NCBI RefSeq assembly: GCF_013839445.1
Contig: NZ_JACDIT010000013.1
Location: 1 to 64,000, forward strand
Length of the DNA stretch: 64,000 nucleotides
Source of the DNA: Chthonobacter albigriseus
GTDB lineage: Bacteria; Pseudomonadota; Alphaproteobacteria; Rhizobiales; Pleomorphomonadaceae
Direction: 5' to 3'
Part shown: positions 35,563-44,314 of the stretch, in pieces
How positions within the stretch are numbered: position 1 is the first letter of the stretch
Layout of the letters: the number at the start of each line of letters is the position of its first letter
Made by a program: the position numbers and the translations under genes
The notes under the pieces: model-generated
The model's database searches: none
What the model was told of the DNA's origin: nothing
What the model saw: only the letters and a program-made list of their open reading frames with translations

Positions 35563-37500
35563 ATGGAAGTCGAAGCCGTCCATCCGGGTGAACCACAGCC
35601 AGCCCGTGGAAGCGTCGTTCGCGCGACCGCTCTCGTCGCGCTCGCCCTCATGATCATGGGGGTGCTCTACTTCGCCCGCGAGATCCTGGTGCCGCTCGCC
35701 CTCGCCGTTCTCCTGAGCTTCGCGCTCGCCCCGCTCGTCCGCATGATGCGCGATGTCGGCGTGCCGCGTGTCTTTTCCGTTCTCCTGGCCGTGGTGGCCG
35801 CGTTCACCCTGCTCTTCGTCCTGGGTTGGCTGATCACCGCGCAGGTGTCTGAACTGGTTCGCGACCTTCCCCAGTACCAGACGACCGTGCAGCGCAAGAT
35901 CGCTTCGCTGAAGGGCGCGACGGCAACCAGCGGCGCCCTCGAGCAAGTCTCGGTGTTCCTCAACACCGTCAGCGCCGAACTGGAAACCGCCGACGAGCGC
36001 GCGCCGCCGGCGCAGAGCGCTCCGACCGCCGATCCGAAGCCTGTCCCGGTGACGGTGCTCGAACCGTCGCCCGGCGCCTTCTCCACGCTGGCCGCATTGC
36101 TGAGACCGCTGATCCACCCCTTCGCCATGACCGGGATCGTGATCATCTTCGTGATCTTCATCCTGATGCAGCGCGAGGATCTGCGGAATCGCTTCATCAA
36201 GCTCGTCGGCACCCGCGACCTGCAGAAGACGACGGCGGCCATCGACGACGCCGCACGCCGTCTCAGCCGGCTGCTCCTCATTCAGCTCGCCATGAACAGC
36301 ATGTTCGGCGTCGTGATCGGTGTCGGTCTTTGGGCGATCGGCATCCCGATCCCGATTCTGTGGGGTATTCTTTCCGCGGTCCTGCGCTTCGTACCCTATA
36401 TCGGCGCCTTCATCAGCGCGGCCCTGCCGCTCGCTCTTGCCGCCGCCGTCGATCCCGGCTGGACCATGCTCGCCTGGACGGCGGCGCTGTTCTTCATCAC
36501 CGAGCCGATCGTCGGCCATTTCGTCGAACCGCTGGCCTACGGGCGCACGACCGGCTTGTCGCCCGTCGCCGTCGTGGTGGCGGCGACCTTCTGGACCTGG
36601 CTCTGGGGACCGATCGGATTGCTTCTGGCCACCCCGCTCACCGTCTGCCTCGTCGTCCTCGGCCGGCATGTGAAGGGATTGTCCTTCCTGGAGGTGCTCC
36701 TGGGTGACAGGCCCGCGCTCTCTCCACCGGAACTCTTCTACCAGCGCGCGCTCGCCCGGGATTCCGTTGAGATGATCGGCGTCGCCGAGCAGATCCTGAA
36801 GGAGCGTTCCCTGTCTGAGTACTACGACCAGATCGCCGTGCCCGGGCTTCGCCTCGCCGCCGAGGACGCCGAGCGTGGGCTCGTGGGGGACGAGCGCTCC
36901 GCCAGGATCCGGGAAACCGTGGAGGAGGTCGTCGACGACTTGGAGGTGTACGACGACATCCAGCCCGAGCGCACCCGCACGGTGGATCCGGAAGCGGAGG
37001 CTGCCGTCGAGAGCACCGCAGACCGGGCTGAGGTACGCGTCGTCGCGCCGGACCGGCTGAGACCGGAGTGGGCGGGCGAGGCACCGGTTCTGGCGATCGG
37101 CGCCGAGAACGAGATCGACCACGCGGCGGCGATCATGCTGCGCCAACTCGTCGCCAAGCACGGCATCGGAACCCGCGCCGAGGGTCCCGATGCGCTTTCG
37201 GCGCGCAGGATCTTCCAGGTGGGTGGTCGCGACACGCGCGTCGTCTGCCTGATCGCCCTATCGACGACGCACGAGATCCAGTTGCGCCGTTCCGTCCGCC
37301 GTGTCCGCCGGCGTCTGCCGGGCACCGAGATCCTGCTCGTGACCCCTGGCATCGCCAACCCCGGCATCGCCCAGGCGATCGGCGCCGACGCCAACGTGTC
37401 GAGCTTCCACGAAGTCCTGGAGCGCGTTGTGGCGGCGGCCGAAGCACCGGAGGCAGCAGTTCCTGAGCCGGAAACGCCGCCCGCGGCGGAACTCGCCTGA
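35563..37500 (+). CDS. AI-2E/PerM family transporter with long cytoplasmic tail
   Basis: The ATG at 35563 gives 645 residues. Residues ~20-355 form the eight-helix AI-2E family core (ALAVLLSFALAPLVRMMR, VLRFVPYIGAFISAALPLAL, FVEPLAYGRTTGLSPVAVVV). About 280 further residues form a soluble, acidic tail that ends in Pro/Glu-rich sequence. Family members export small molecules or act as sodium/proton antiporters; the substrate here is unknown. It converges with the epimerase gene, three bases between stop codons. Confidence 0.85.
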   Translation: MEVEAVHPGEPQPARGSVVRATALVALALMIMGVLYFAREILVPLALAVLLSFALAPLVRMMRDVGVPRVFSVLLAVVAAFTLLFVLGWLITAQVSELVRDLPQYQTTVQRKIASLKGATATSGALEQVSVFLNTVSAELETADERAPPAQSAPTADPKPVPVTVLEPSPGAFSTLAALLRPLIHPFAMTGIVIIFVIFILMQREDLRNRFIKLVGTRDLQKTTAAIDDAARRLSRLLLIQLAMNSMFGVVIGVGLWAIGIPIPILWGILSAVLRFVPYIGAFISAALPLALAAAVDPGWTMLAWTAALFFITEPIVGHFVEPLAYGRTTGLSPVAVVVAATFWTWLWGPIGLLLATPLTVCLVVLGRHVKGLSFLEVLLGDRPALSPPELFYQRALARDSVEMIGVAEQILKERSLSEYYDQIAVPGLRLAAEDAERGLVGDERSARIRETVEEVVDDLEVYDDIQPERTRTVDPEAEAAVESTADRAEVRVVAPDRLRPEWAGEAPVLAIGAENEIDHAAAIMLRQLVAKHGIGTRAEGPDALSARRIFQVGGRDTRVVCLIALSTTHEIQLRRSVRRVRRRLPGTEILLVTPGIANPGIAQAIGADANVSSFHEVLERVVAAAEAPEAAVPEPETPPAAELA

Positions 37501-37503
37501 TCC

Positions 37504-38400
37504 TCAGCGGCCGGGCGTGTATTTGCGCCAGTCGTGCTCCTCGCGGAAGCCGAGAACCTCCCGCGCCTTGCGGTTGGAGATCGGCGCCTCGAAGCGCCCC
37601 ATCTCCCGGGTGATCGGCACCCCCGGCGAATAGGTGGCGAGGAACTCGGCTGTCGGAAGGTCGGCGGTGATCGTGTCGTTCACCGCGTTGAACACCTGGA
37701 ACCCCAAGCCGTCCTTCTCCAGGCAGAGGTGGACGATCTGTCCGAGATCGCGCGCGTCGATGTAGCTCCAGGCGTTCCGCTTGCGCGACATCGGATTGGC
37801 GACGAAGCCGGGGAAGCGGTCATACTCGTGCGGCTCGATCACATTGCCGATCCGCAGCGCGTAGATATCCGCTCCGGTCCGCATGGCGAAGGCGCGGGCG
37901 GTCTTCTCGTTCACCAGCTTGGAGAGGCCGTAGGAGTCCATCGGATCGATGTCGTAGTCCTCCTCGAGCGGGAACGCGTGGTAGTCCTTGTCCCCTTCGG
38001 CGAAGCAGACGCCGTAGGTGGTCTCGCTCGAGGCGATGATCACCTTGTGAATCCCCAGCTTCACCGCGGCCTCGATCACGTTGTAGGTGCTGACCACGTT
38101 GGCCTTGAAGGTCTCGTTGTCCGGCTGGATCAGGATCCGCGCCACGGCCGCGAAATGCACGACGGCGTCCACGGGAGCCGGACCACGGCCGGTCTCCAGC
38201 CCCTCGAAGCCGAAATGCATCGAGAGCGCGTTGAAGGCCTGACCGCTGTCGGTCAGGTCCGTGATCAGCGTGTTGACGCCGGGCTGGTCGAGCGGCTTCA
38301 GGTCGAGGTTGAACACCTCGTGTCCGTATCGCAGCAGCTCGGGAATGACATGGCGGCCGGCCTTGCCGCTGCCGCCGGTGAAGACCACGCGCTTTGCCAT
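37504..38400 (-). CDS. NAD(P)-dependent epimerase/dehydratase family protein
   Basis: This 298-residue extended SDR has the nucleotide-binding VVFTGGSGKAGRHV at the start, the catalytic YGLSK (Tyr and Lys four residues apart) near residue 157 and a substrate region AWSYIDARDLG. Relatives include sugar epimerases and uronate dehydrogenases. It lies 36 bases after the SDR gene and is the last of the minus-strand sugar block. The substrate is probably an oxidised sugar; this is inferred from neighbours. Confidence 0.85.
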   Translation of the reverse strand: MAKRVVFTGGSGKAGRHVIPELLRYGHEVFNLDLKPLDQPGVNTLITDLTDSGQAFNALSMHFGFEGLETGRGPAPVDAVVHFAAVARILIQPDNETFKANVVSTYNVIEAAVKLGIHKVIIASSETTYGVCFAEGDKDYHAFPLEEDYDIDPMDSYGLSKLVNEKTARAFAMRTGADIYALRIGNVIEPHEYDRFPGFVANPMSRKRNAWSYIDARDLGQIVHLCLEKDGLGFQVFNAVNDTITADLPTAEFLATYSPGVPITREMGRFEAPISNRKAREVLGFREEHDWRKYTPGR

Positions 38401-38436
38401 GGAAGCCTCTTCGTCTGATGGGAGCGGCGATGCCCG

Positions 38437-39225
38437 TCAGGGCATCAGCTGACCGCCGTTCACCTCAATGACCTGACCTATCACATACGGGCTCAGCCGG
38501 TCCGAAGCGAGAAACAGATAGGCGCCGACACAGTCCTCCGCCCGGCCGAGCCGCCCCTGCGGAATGGTCGCAAGCTGCGCGGCAAGCTGGGCCGCGGTCG
38601 AGTAGCGCTCGTGGAAGGGCGTCTCGATCACCCCCGGGGCGACGGCGTTGACGCGGATGCCCATCGGGATCAGCTCCTTGGCCATGCCGCGGGTGACGTT
38701 GGAGACGAACGCCTTGCTGGAGCCGTAGACCCCGGCCCCGCCGCTGGCGCCGTTCCGGGCGGCGACGGACGTGGTGTTGATGATGAAGCCGCCCTGCCGC
38801 TTCAGGAACGGGATCGCTGCCCGCGACGCCGTCAGCACCGAACGGGCGTTGAGATCCATCACCGCGTCGTAGTGCTCGTCCGTCATGTCGGCATAGGGAA
38901 CCCGGGCGACCATGCCGCCCGCGTTGTTGATCAGGCCGTCCAGCCGGCCGAAGGCGGCGGCGGTCTCCTCCACCACCCGCACGACCTCGGGCGTCTTGGA
39001 GGCATCGCCTCGCACCAGGTGGACGGTGCCGCCGATCGAGCGGATTCGCTCCGCAAGGGCCTCGGCAGCCTCCACCGACGAATGGTAGTGAAGCCCCACG
39101 AGGCAGCCTTGCGTGGCGAAAGCGACCGCGAGCTCGGCGCCGATGCCGGTCGAAGCACCGGTGATCAGTACGGCCTTGCCGGCGAGATCGGGGATGGTGG
39201 GCCAGGCCGCGGAGGAATCGGACAT
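38437..39225 (-). CDS. Short-chain dehydrogenase/reductase
   Basis: This 262-residue classical SDR has TGASTGIGAELAVAF (cofactor), NNAGG, the catalytic Ser in INTTSVAARNG and the YGSSKAF Tyr-Lys pair, and the C-terminal end EVNGGQLMP. It resembles 3-oxoacyl-reductase-like and glucose/rhamnose dehydrogenases. Together with the epimerase-like gene downstream it may act on sugar oxidation products. The exact substrate is not visible. Confidence 0.88.
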   Translation of the reverse strand: MSDSSAAWPTIPDLAGKAVLITGASTGIGAELAVAFATQGCLVGLHYHSSVEAAEALAERIRSIGGTVHLVRGDASKTPEVVRVVEETAAAFGRLDGLINNAGGMVARVPYADMTDEHYDAVMDLNARSVLTASRAAIPFLKRQGGFIINTTSVAARNGASGGAGVYGSSKAFVSNVTRGMAKELIPMGIRVNAVAPGVIETPFHERYSTAAQLAAQLATIPQGRLGRAEDCVGAYLFLASDRLSPYVIGQVIEVNGGQLMP

Positions 39226-39350
39226 GAGAACGTCCTTGGGATGCTGCGCCCGTGAGAAGAACGGGCGCTGGGGAACCGACGCCGTGAGTTAGGGCGCGCC
39301 GCCGAGCGGCGGCAAGTCCGCATTTTCCGCGAACCGCACGCCCGCCGCTC

Positions 39351-39866
39351 TCAGGTCGTCTCGTCCTGCAGCCGGCGCGGGTATTCATGTACGGGCGGCA
39401 GCCGGTGATGCAGGGCCGCGTAGGCGACCAGGCTGAGGCTCCCGAGCGTGATCACCGGGAACAGGATCGCCGGAGGCATGCCGCCGGCGAAGGCGATGAT
39501 CGGGACTGCTCCGGCCGGCGGGTGCGTCACCCGCAGCGCCAGCATGGCGAAGATCGACAGCCCGACGCCGAGCGCGGCGGCAAGCGGAAGCCCCGGCGCG
39601 ACGGTGTGAACCGCGACCGCGATCGCCCCCGCCACGACATATCCGCCGACCACATTGATGGGCTGCGCGAGCGGGCTGCCCGGTTGGCCGAACAGCAACA
39701 CCGCCGTCGCCCCGAAGGGCGCGATCAGCAGCGGAAGCTCGGTTGCCGACGCCAGGCCACCCACCAGTCCCATCCCCACGATGGCCCCGGTTCCCGACTT
39801 GAGATGGTGAGCAAACTGACCCTTCGGCTCATGCCGCACAATAAAACGCCTAAGTCGCTGAAACAT
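39351..39866 (-). CDS. HPP family membrane protein
   Basis: This 171-residue protein has four membrane segments and the family motif THPPAGAVPIIAFAGG, with LLIAPFGATAVLLFGQPGSP before it. HPP proteins are integral membrane proteins, some linked to nitrite transport in chloroplasts and cyanobacteria; the bacterial function is unsettled. It stands between the alpha/beta hydrolase and the SDR with about 100-base gaps and may be its own unit. Confidence 0.9.
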   Translation of the reverse strand: MFQRLRRFIVRHEPKGQFAHHLKSGTGAIVGMGLVGGLASATELPLLIAPFGATAVLLFGQPGSPLAQPINVVGGYVVAGAIAVAVHTVAPGLPLAAALGVGLSIFAMLALRVTHPPAGAVPIIAFAGGMPPAILFPVITLGSLSLVAYAALHHRLPPVHEYPRRLQDETT

Positions 39867-39962
39867 ACGGCACCCCGGCCCCGGATAATGCCGCCGTCTT
39901 TAGCAGTGCGCTCAATAATCAGGCAATTGGCATCCCTGACATCGCCCGCCGGTAGGCCCGCG

Positions 39963-40751
39963 TCATCCTGACCCGACAGGCCCGGCGGACGCGTCCAGCC
40001 GGTCCAGCACGCCGAGCAGGATGTCGGTATGCGGCCCGCCTTCAAGGCAGTGATGTGCGCCGTCGAGGACGACATGGTCGATCGCCCGCGGAAGCATCAG
40101 GTTGAACTCCAGCACGTTTTCGTCCGGGGTTACCGTATCGAGCACACCCACCACGGTGCTCACCGGCATCGTGAGGCGCTCCGCGACCTCGAAGATGTCG
40201 TGCCGAGGCCAGTCGACGAGCGCCCGCGGCAGTTCCGTGCGGAGCGAATCCACACCCTGCGGATGGTGCTTCGCCCTCGCCTCCAACTGGCGCCGTCCGC
40301 TGGTGAAAGTCGCGACGGCGAGAACATGCCGGGTGATGGAACGAAGCTCCGTTGCGGCAAGGTGGCTCACCGCATAGCCGCCCATGCTGTGCCCGGCGAG
40401 CGCGATCTGGTCGGCGCGGCAACCGTAGTCGCCCGCGTGCTCCAGCGCCCAGCGCACCGCCCTCAGCGTATCCCGGACATGGCCACCGATGGTGAAATCC
40501 GCGCCGCTGCCTGCGCTGGCGTTGTGGTCGGAGTTGCAGAGATCGGGAATGACCGCGCTGTAGCCGCGCAGCAGATAGGGCTCGGCGATCTTTTGGATGT
40601 GGGGCGCTTCAGAGGCCCCGTTTCGTCCATGGGAAATCACGACGAGCAGGCCGTTCGGGGCCAACGCCGGCCGCTGCACCGTCACCGTCATCCGCGGCGC
40701 GTCGCTCTGTGGGCTCTCATCGGTTCCGAGCGTGAAGATGTGACGGTTCAT
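39963..40751 (-). CDS. Alpha/beta hydrolase (dienelactone-hydrolase-like)
   Basis: This 262-residue protein has the nucleophile elbow GHSMGG (in IALAGHSMGGYAVSHL), a likely acid in GVLDTVTPDENV and a terminal His in DGAHHCLEGG, so the Ser-Asp-His triad is complete. VVISHGRNG gives the oxyanion region. There is no signal peptide. The start overlaps the GH144 gene through ATGA, so it is co-translated with glucan hydrolases and may deacylate a modified sugar or a succinylated glucan fragment; this is an inference. Confidence 0.87.
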   Translation of the reverse strand: MNRHIFTLGTDESPQSDAPRMTVTVQRPALAPNGLLVVISHGRNGASEAPHIQKIAEPYLLRGYSAVIPDLCNSDHNASAGSGADFTIGGHVRDTLRAVRWALEHAGDYGCRADQIALAGHSMGGYAVSHLAATELRSITRHVLAVATFTSGRRQLEARAKHHPQGVDSLRTELPRALVDWPRHDIFEVAERLTMPVSTVVGVLDTVTPDENVLEFNLMLPRAIDHVVLDGAHHCLEGGPHTDILLGVLDRLDASAGPVGSG

Positions 40752-41998
40752 GCGATGGCCGTGCTTTCAAGATGAGGGCTGGCGAAACCGAGCCGCCGCA
40801 GCCCGCGCAGCACCTCCGGAGCCCTCATGAACAACGACCAGAGCAGCCCGGACCGGTGGTTCTCGATCATCACGACGATCGGACCCTGGTCGATGGCGAG
40901 ATGGCTGGTCGCCACCCAATCGCGGCCCTGGTTGAACGCGTCGAGGAATCCATATGTTCCGAACAGCGTGGAACCGAGCCGGTCGTGGAAATGCCGCGCC
41001 GCCTTCATCGACAGATCCGGCACATAGGGGAACGACGCCAGCGCCGCCGTGGGTGTGATCACGCCGTGGTCGTTCGTCGGGGAGTGGGCGTTGTAGCCCT
41101 CGTGATTGTCGCTCGCCGTCAGCCCCCAGCAGTGCTCGTCGTATCCAGCAAAACCGTTGGGATTGCGCCTGCAGTGCGCGTGGTTGACCAGCGCATGCGC
41201 CCGGTTCTGTTCGAAGTAGTCGGCGTAGCGGTCGACCAGCCCGCGGGGATCGAGCCCCATGAAGGAATAGTGGGCGAAGAACAGCGGCCCGCCACCATCC
41301 GGGCCGAGCGGTAGCACAACGCCGTCGTAGCTCTTGCCGTTGCGGAACTCGGGCGCGGTCGCCCACGAGCCGTGGTAGGTCTCCGGAGCAACCGGAAAGG
41401 TCGGCGACGAGGCGGCGAGCACGTGCGTGATCAGGCATTCGTTCCAGCCTCGCACCGCATGGTTCATCGCCGTGCCGTGCACGGGGCTCCAGTGCCAGAG
41501 CAGCGCGCCGTCGGCCCGCAGGTGATGGCTCCATTCGACCGCTCGCCACAGCGCGTCGATGGACGCGGCGAGATTGGGCTCGCCGCTGCGGACCCATTCG
41601 CGCGCGGCCAGGAGGCCTGCCATCAGAAACGATGTCTCGACCAGATCGCCCCCGTCGTCCAAGGGAGAGAACGGGATCGTCCGGCCGGTGGAGCCGTCGA
41701 GGAAATGCGGATAGACACCGTGGAACCGGTCCGCGGTTTCCAGGAAGCCGACGATCCGGGCGATCTGCGCCACCGCCGCGTCGCGTGAAATGAAGCCGCG
41801 CTCGGCCCCGGCAATCAGCGCCATCACCCCGAAGCCCGTGCCGCCGGTCGTGACGGTCTCCAGCGCCGAATAGCCGAAGGCGCCGGCCGACCGCTCGCGC
41901 GCCATGCCGCTCACCGGGTGGGCGAACGCAGTGAAGTAGTCGAGGGTCCGGCCCTGGATGAGGTCGAGGAGTGCGTCGTCGGAAAGAGATGCGGTCAT
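40748..41998 (-). CDS. GH144-type glucanase (glycoamylase domain, PF10091)
   Basis: The 416-residue protein matches the glycoamylase domain that defines GH144, whose characterised member is an endo-beta-1,2-glucanase. Typical parts are LLDLIQGRTLDYFTAFAHP at the start, ERSAGAFGYSALETVTTGGTGFG (cited as SALETVTTGGTGFG), FFAHYSFMGLDPRGL, CWGLTASDNHEGY and DQGPIVVMIENHRSGLLW. No signal peptide is seen, so it should act in the cytoplasm on imported oligosaccharides. I chose the ATG at 41998; a TTG at 42040 would overlap the GH3 gene. It is followed by a coupled alpha/beta hydrolase gene. Confidence 0.85.
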   Translation of the reverse strand: MTASLSDDALLDLIQGRTLDYFTAFAHPVSGMARERSAGAFGYSALETVTTGGTGFGVMALIAGAERGFISRDAAVAQIARIVGFLETADRFHGVYPHFLDGSTGRTIPFSPLDDGGDLVETSFLMAGLLAAREWVRSGEPNLAASIDALWRAVEWSHHLRADGALLWHWSPVHGTAMNHAVRGWNECLITHVLAASSPTFPVAPETYHGSWATAPEFRNGKSYDGVVLPLGPDGGGPLFFAHYSFMGLDPRGLVDRYADYFEQNRAHALVNHAHCRRNPNGFAGYDEHCWGLTASDNHEGYNAHSPTNDHGVITPTAALASFPYVPDLSMKAARHFHDRLGSTLFGTYGFLDAFNQGRDWVATSHLAIDQGPIVVMIENHRSGLLWSLFMRAPEVLRGLRRLGFASPHLESTAIA

Positions 41999-42023
41999 CG
42001 TCGAGGGAACATCCAAGTTGTCG

Positions 42024-44294
42024 CTAGCTGGTGACGGCAACCGCGCCGTCCTTCGTCCAGATCAGGTCGACGCCCTGCTCGGCGCGGGAGTTGGCGCCGA
42101 GGAAGACGCGAAAGGCGCCGCCGTGCCAGTCGCGCCGGCAATCGGCCACATGCTCGGCGACCGACGTCGCGAGGTCCGCCGCCGTGATCGCGAACGACAC
42201 GGTTCTCGCCTCGCCCGGAGCGAGCACCAGCCGCTCGAACTGCACCAGCCGCCGGCTCGGCCGACTGATCGGAGACACGGGCGCCCCGACGTAGAGCTGC
42301 ACGACGTCCACGGCTGGGCGGTCACCGTCGTTGCGAACCTCGCAGGAGATGACGGCGCGGTCCGCGTCGCCCGAAAGGCTAGTCCGGTCGGCCGTCACCG
42401 GGCCATAGCGGACGGCGGAATAGGAAAGGCCGAAGCCGAACGGGAACAGCCCGTCGATCTGCTCCGGGCCGTCCGGCAGATCAAGGTAACCGGTCCTGAA
42501 CTTCTCGAAGCGGCCGGTGTAGGGGCGTCCTGTCTTGGGTTCGCCGTAGGCGATCGGCACCTGGCCTTCGTGGAAGGGCAGCGTCACCGGCAGGCGGCCC
42601 GCCGGTTCCGCATCGCCGTAGAGGAGATCGGCAAGCCCATGCCCGGTTTCCGTGCCACCGAACCACGCGTAGACCACCGCGTCGGCTGTCGCCGCTTCCT
42701 CCGTGATCACCAGCGCCCGGCCGGCGAGGATCACCAGGACCAGCGGTTTGCCGGTCTGCTTCAAGTCGGCGACCAGTCGCCGTTGACCCGCGGATAGCCT
42801 CAGGTCCGCACGGGACGATGACTCGCCGGAGTACTCCTTGCTTTCGCCGAGCACCGCGACCACGACGTCCGCGGCCTCGGCGGCGGCGATCGCCTCCGCG
42901 ATCAGCACGTCGGCCGTTCGGGGATCGATGCTGACCGACAGGTCCCGACGGTCGTGGACGTTGAGCCGGTCGGCCAGGACGGGGTCGTCCACGATGTTGC
43001 AACCGCGCGCGCAGACGATCCCGCCACCCTGCCCGATCGCCTCTAGAAATCCGTCCAGGATGGTCACGGCGTCGCTGGACCGGCCGCTGACCGCCCAGGT
43101 GCCATTCATGTTGACGCGGTCGTTTGTCAGCGGACCGACCAGCGCGACCTTCGCCGACCGCGACAGGGGCAGCACGCCCCCTTCGTTCTTGAGAAGCACG
43201 CAGGCATCCGCCGCCGCCCTGCGGGCGACCGCCCGATGGGCGGAAGGAAGCTCCGCGGGCGGTTCTCCTGCCTTCAGCCGCCGATAGGGGTCGTCGAACA
43301 GTCCCAGCTTGGCTTTTGCCTCCAGCACCCGGCGGCAAGCCGCCTCGATCAACGACGCATCGAGCAGCCCGGCTTCGACGCTTGCCTGGAGGGTGTTCAG
43401 ATAACTCTCGCCGACCATGTCGAGATCGACGCCGGCCTTGACCGCGGCCCGTGCGGCCTCCGCATGGCTGGCGGCCATCTGGTGGCCCATCAGTTCGTCG
43501 ACGCCGGTGTAGTCGCTGACCACCAGGCCGTCGAAACCGAAGCGCCCGCGCAGCACCTCCTCGATGAGGACGCGGTTGGCGTGCATCGGCACACCGTTCA
43601 GGGTGTTGAAGCCGGCCATGATGCTGCCCGCCCCCGCCTCGACGCCGGCTTTGAACGGCGGCAGGTAGACGTCGTGCAGCCGCATCGGGCTCATGTCCGC
43701 GCCGGCATAGTCGCGCCCGGCCGCCGCCGCGCCATAGGCCGCGAAATGCTTGAGGCACGCCATCGTGGCGTCCGGCCGGGAGAGATCGTCGCCTTGGAAT
43801 CCCCGCACCATCGCCTCGGCATAGCGCGAAGCGAGCACCGGATCCTCCCCCGGGCTTTCCGCCATCCGCCCCCAGCGCGGATCCCGGCAGACGTCCACGA
43901 CGGGCGCATAGACCTGGTCGATGCCGCCGGCGGTCGCCTCGACGGCGGCGATCCGCGCGGTCTCCTCGATCAAAGAAAGGTTCCACGTCGCGGCCATGCC
44001 GATCGGGATCGGAAAGATCGTCCGGTGACCATGGACCACGTCTTCGGCGAACATCAGCGGGATTGCGAGCCGCGACTGCAGGGCCAGATCCTGCAGGGCG
44101 CGCACGGCGGCCGGCGACTTGACGCCGAAGATGCTGCCGATCCGCCCGGCTTTGACCTTCTCTGCGACGCCGGTGTTGACGACGCTGCCGGTCAGCGTCT
44201 CGCCGCCGGGGGTGACGAGGTTCAACTGGCCGATCTTCTCGGCGAGTGTCATTCGAGACAGGAGGTCGTCGATCACATCGGTCTTCGAAGCCAT
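42024..44294 (-). CDS. Beta-glucosidase, glycoside hydrolase family 3
   Basis: This 756-residue enzyme has the full GH3 layout: an N-terminal barrel with KHFAAYG near 182-188 and the nucleophile Asp261 in GLVVSDYTGVDEL, a second alpha/beta domain and a C-terminal FnIII-like domain (PAVDVVQLYVGAPVSPISRP). It should release glucose from beta-glucosides. No signal peptide is visible. Between an SbmA-like ABC gene (20 bases upstream) and the GH144 gene (25 bases downstream) it most likely finishes the breakdown of sophoro-oligosaccharides. Confidence 0.92.
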   Translation of the reverse strand: MASKTDVIDDLLSRMTLAEKIGQLNLVTPGGETLTGSVVNTGVAEKVKAGRIGSIFGVKSPAAVRALQDLALQSRLAIPLMFAEDVVHGHRTIFPIPIGMAATWNLSLIEETARIAAVEATAGGIDQVYAPVVDVCRDPRWGRMAESPGEDPVLASRYAEAMVRGFQGDDLSRPDATMACLKHFAAYGAAAAGRDYAGADMSPMRLHDVYLPPFKAGVEAGAGSIMAGFNTLNGVPMHANRVLIEEVLRGRFGFDGLVVSDYTGVDELMGHQMAASHAEAARAAVKAGVDLDMVGESYLNTLQASVEAGLLDASLIEAACRRVLEAKAKLGLFDDPYRRLKAGEPPAELPSAHRAVARRAAADACVLLKNEGGVLPLSRSAKVALVGPLTNDRVNMNGTWAVSGRSSDAVTILDGFLEAIGQGGGIVCARGCNIVDDPVLADRLNVHDRRDLSVSIDPRTADVLIAEAIAAAEAADVVVAVLGESKEYSGESSSRADLRLSAGQRRLVADLKQTGKPLVLVILAGRALVITEEAATADAVVYAWFGGTETGHGLADLLYGDAEPAGRLPVTLPFHEGQVPIAYGEPKTGRPYTGRFEKFRTGYLDLPDGPEQIDGLFPFGFGLSYSAVRYGPVTADRTSLSGDADRAVISCEVRNDGDRPAVDVVQLYVGAPVSPISRPSRRLVQFERLVLAPGEARTVSFAITAADLATSVAEHVADCRRDWHGGAFRVFLGANSRAEQGVDLIWTKDGAVAVTS

Positions 44295-44314
44295 TGGACC
44301 TCAGCCTGGAACGC

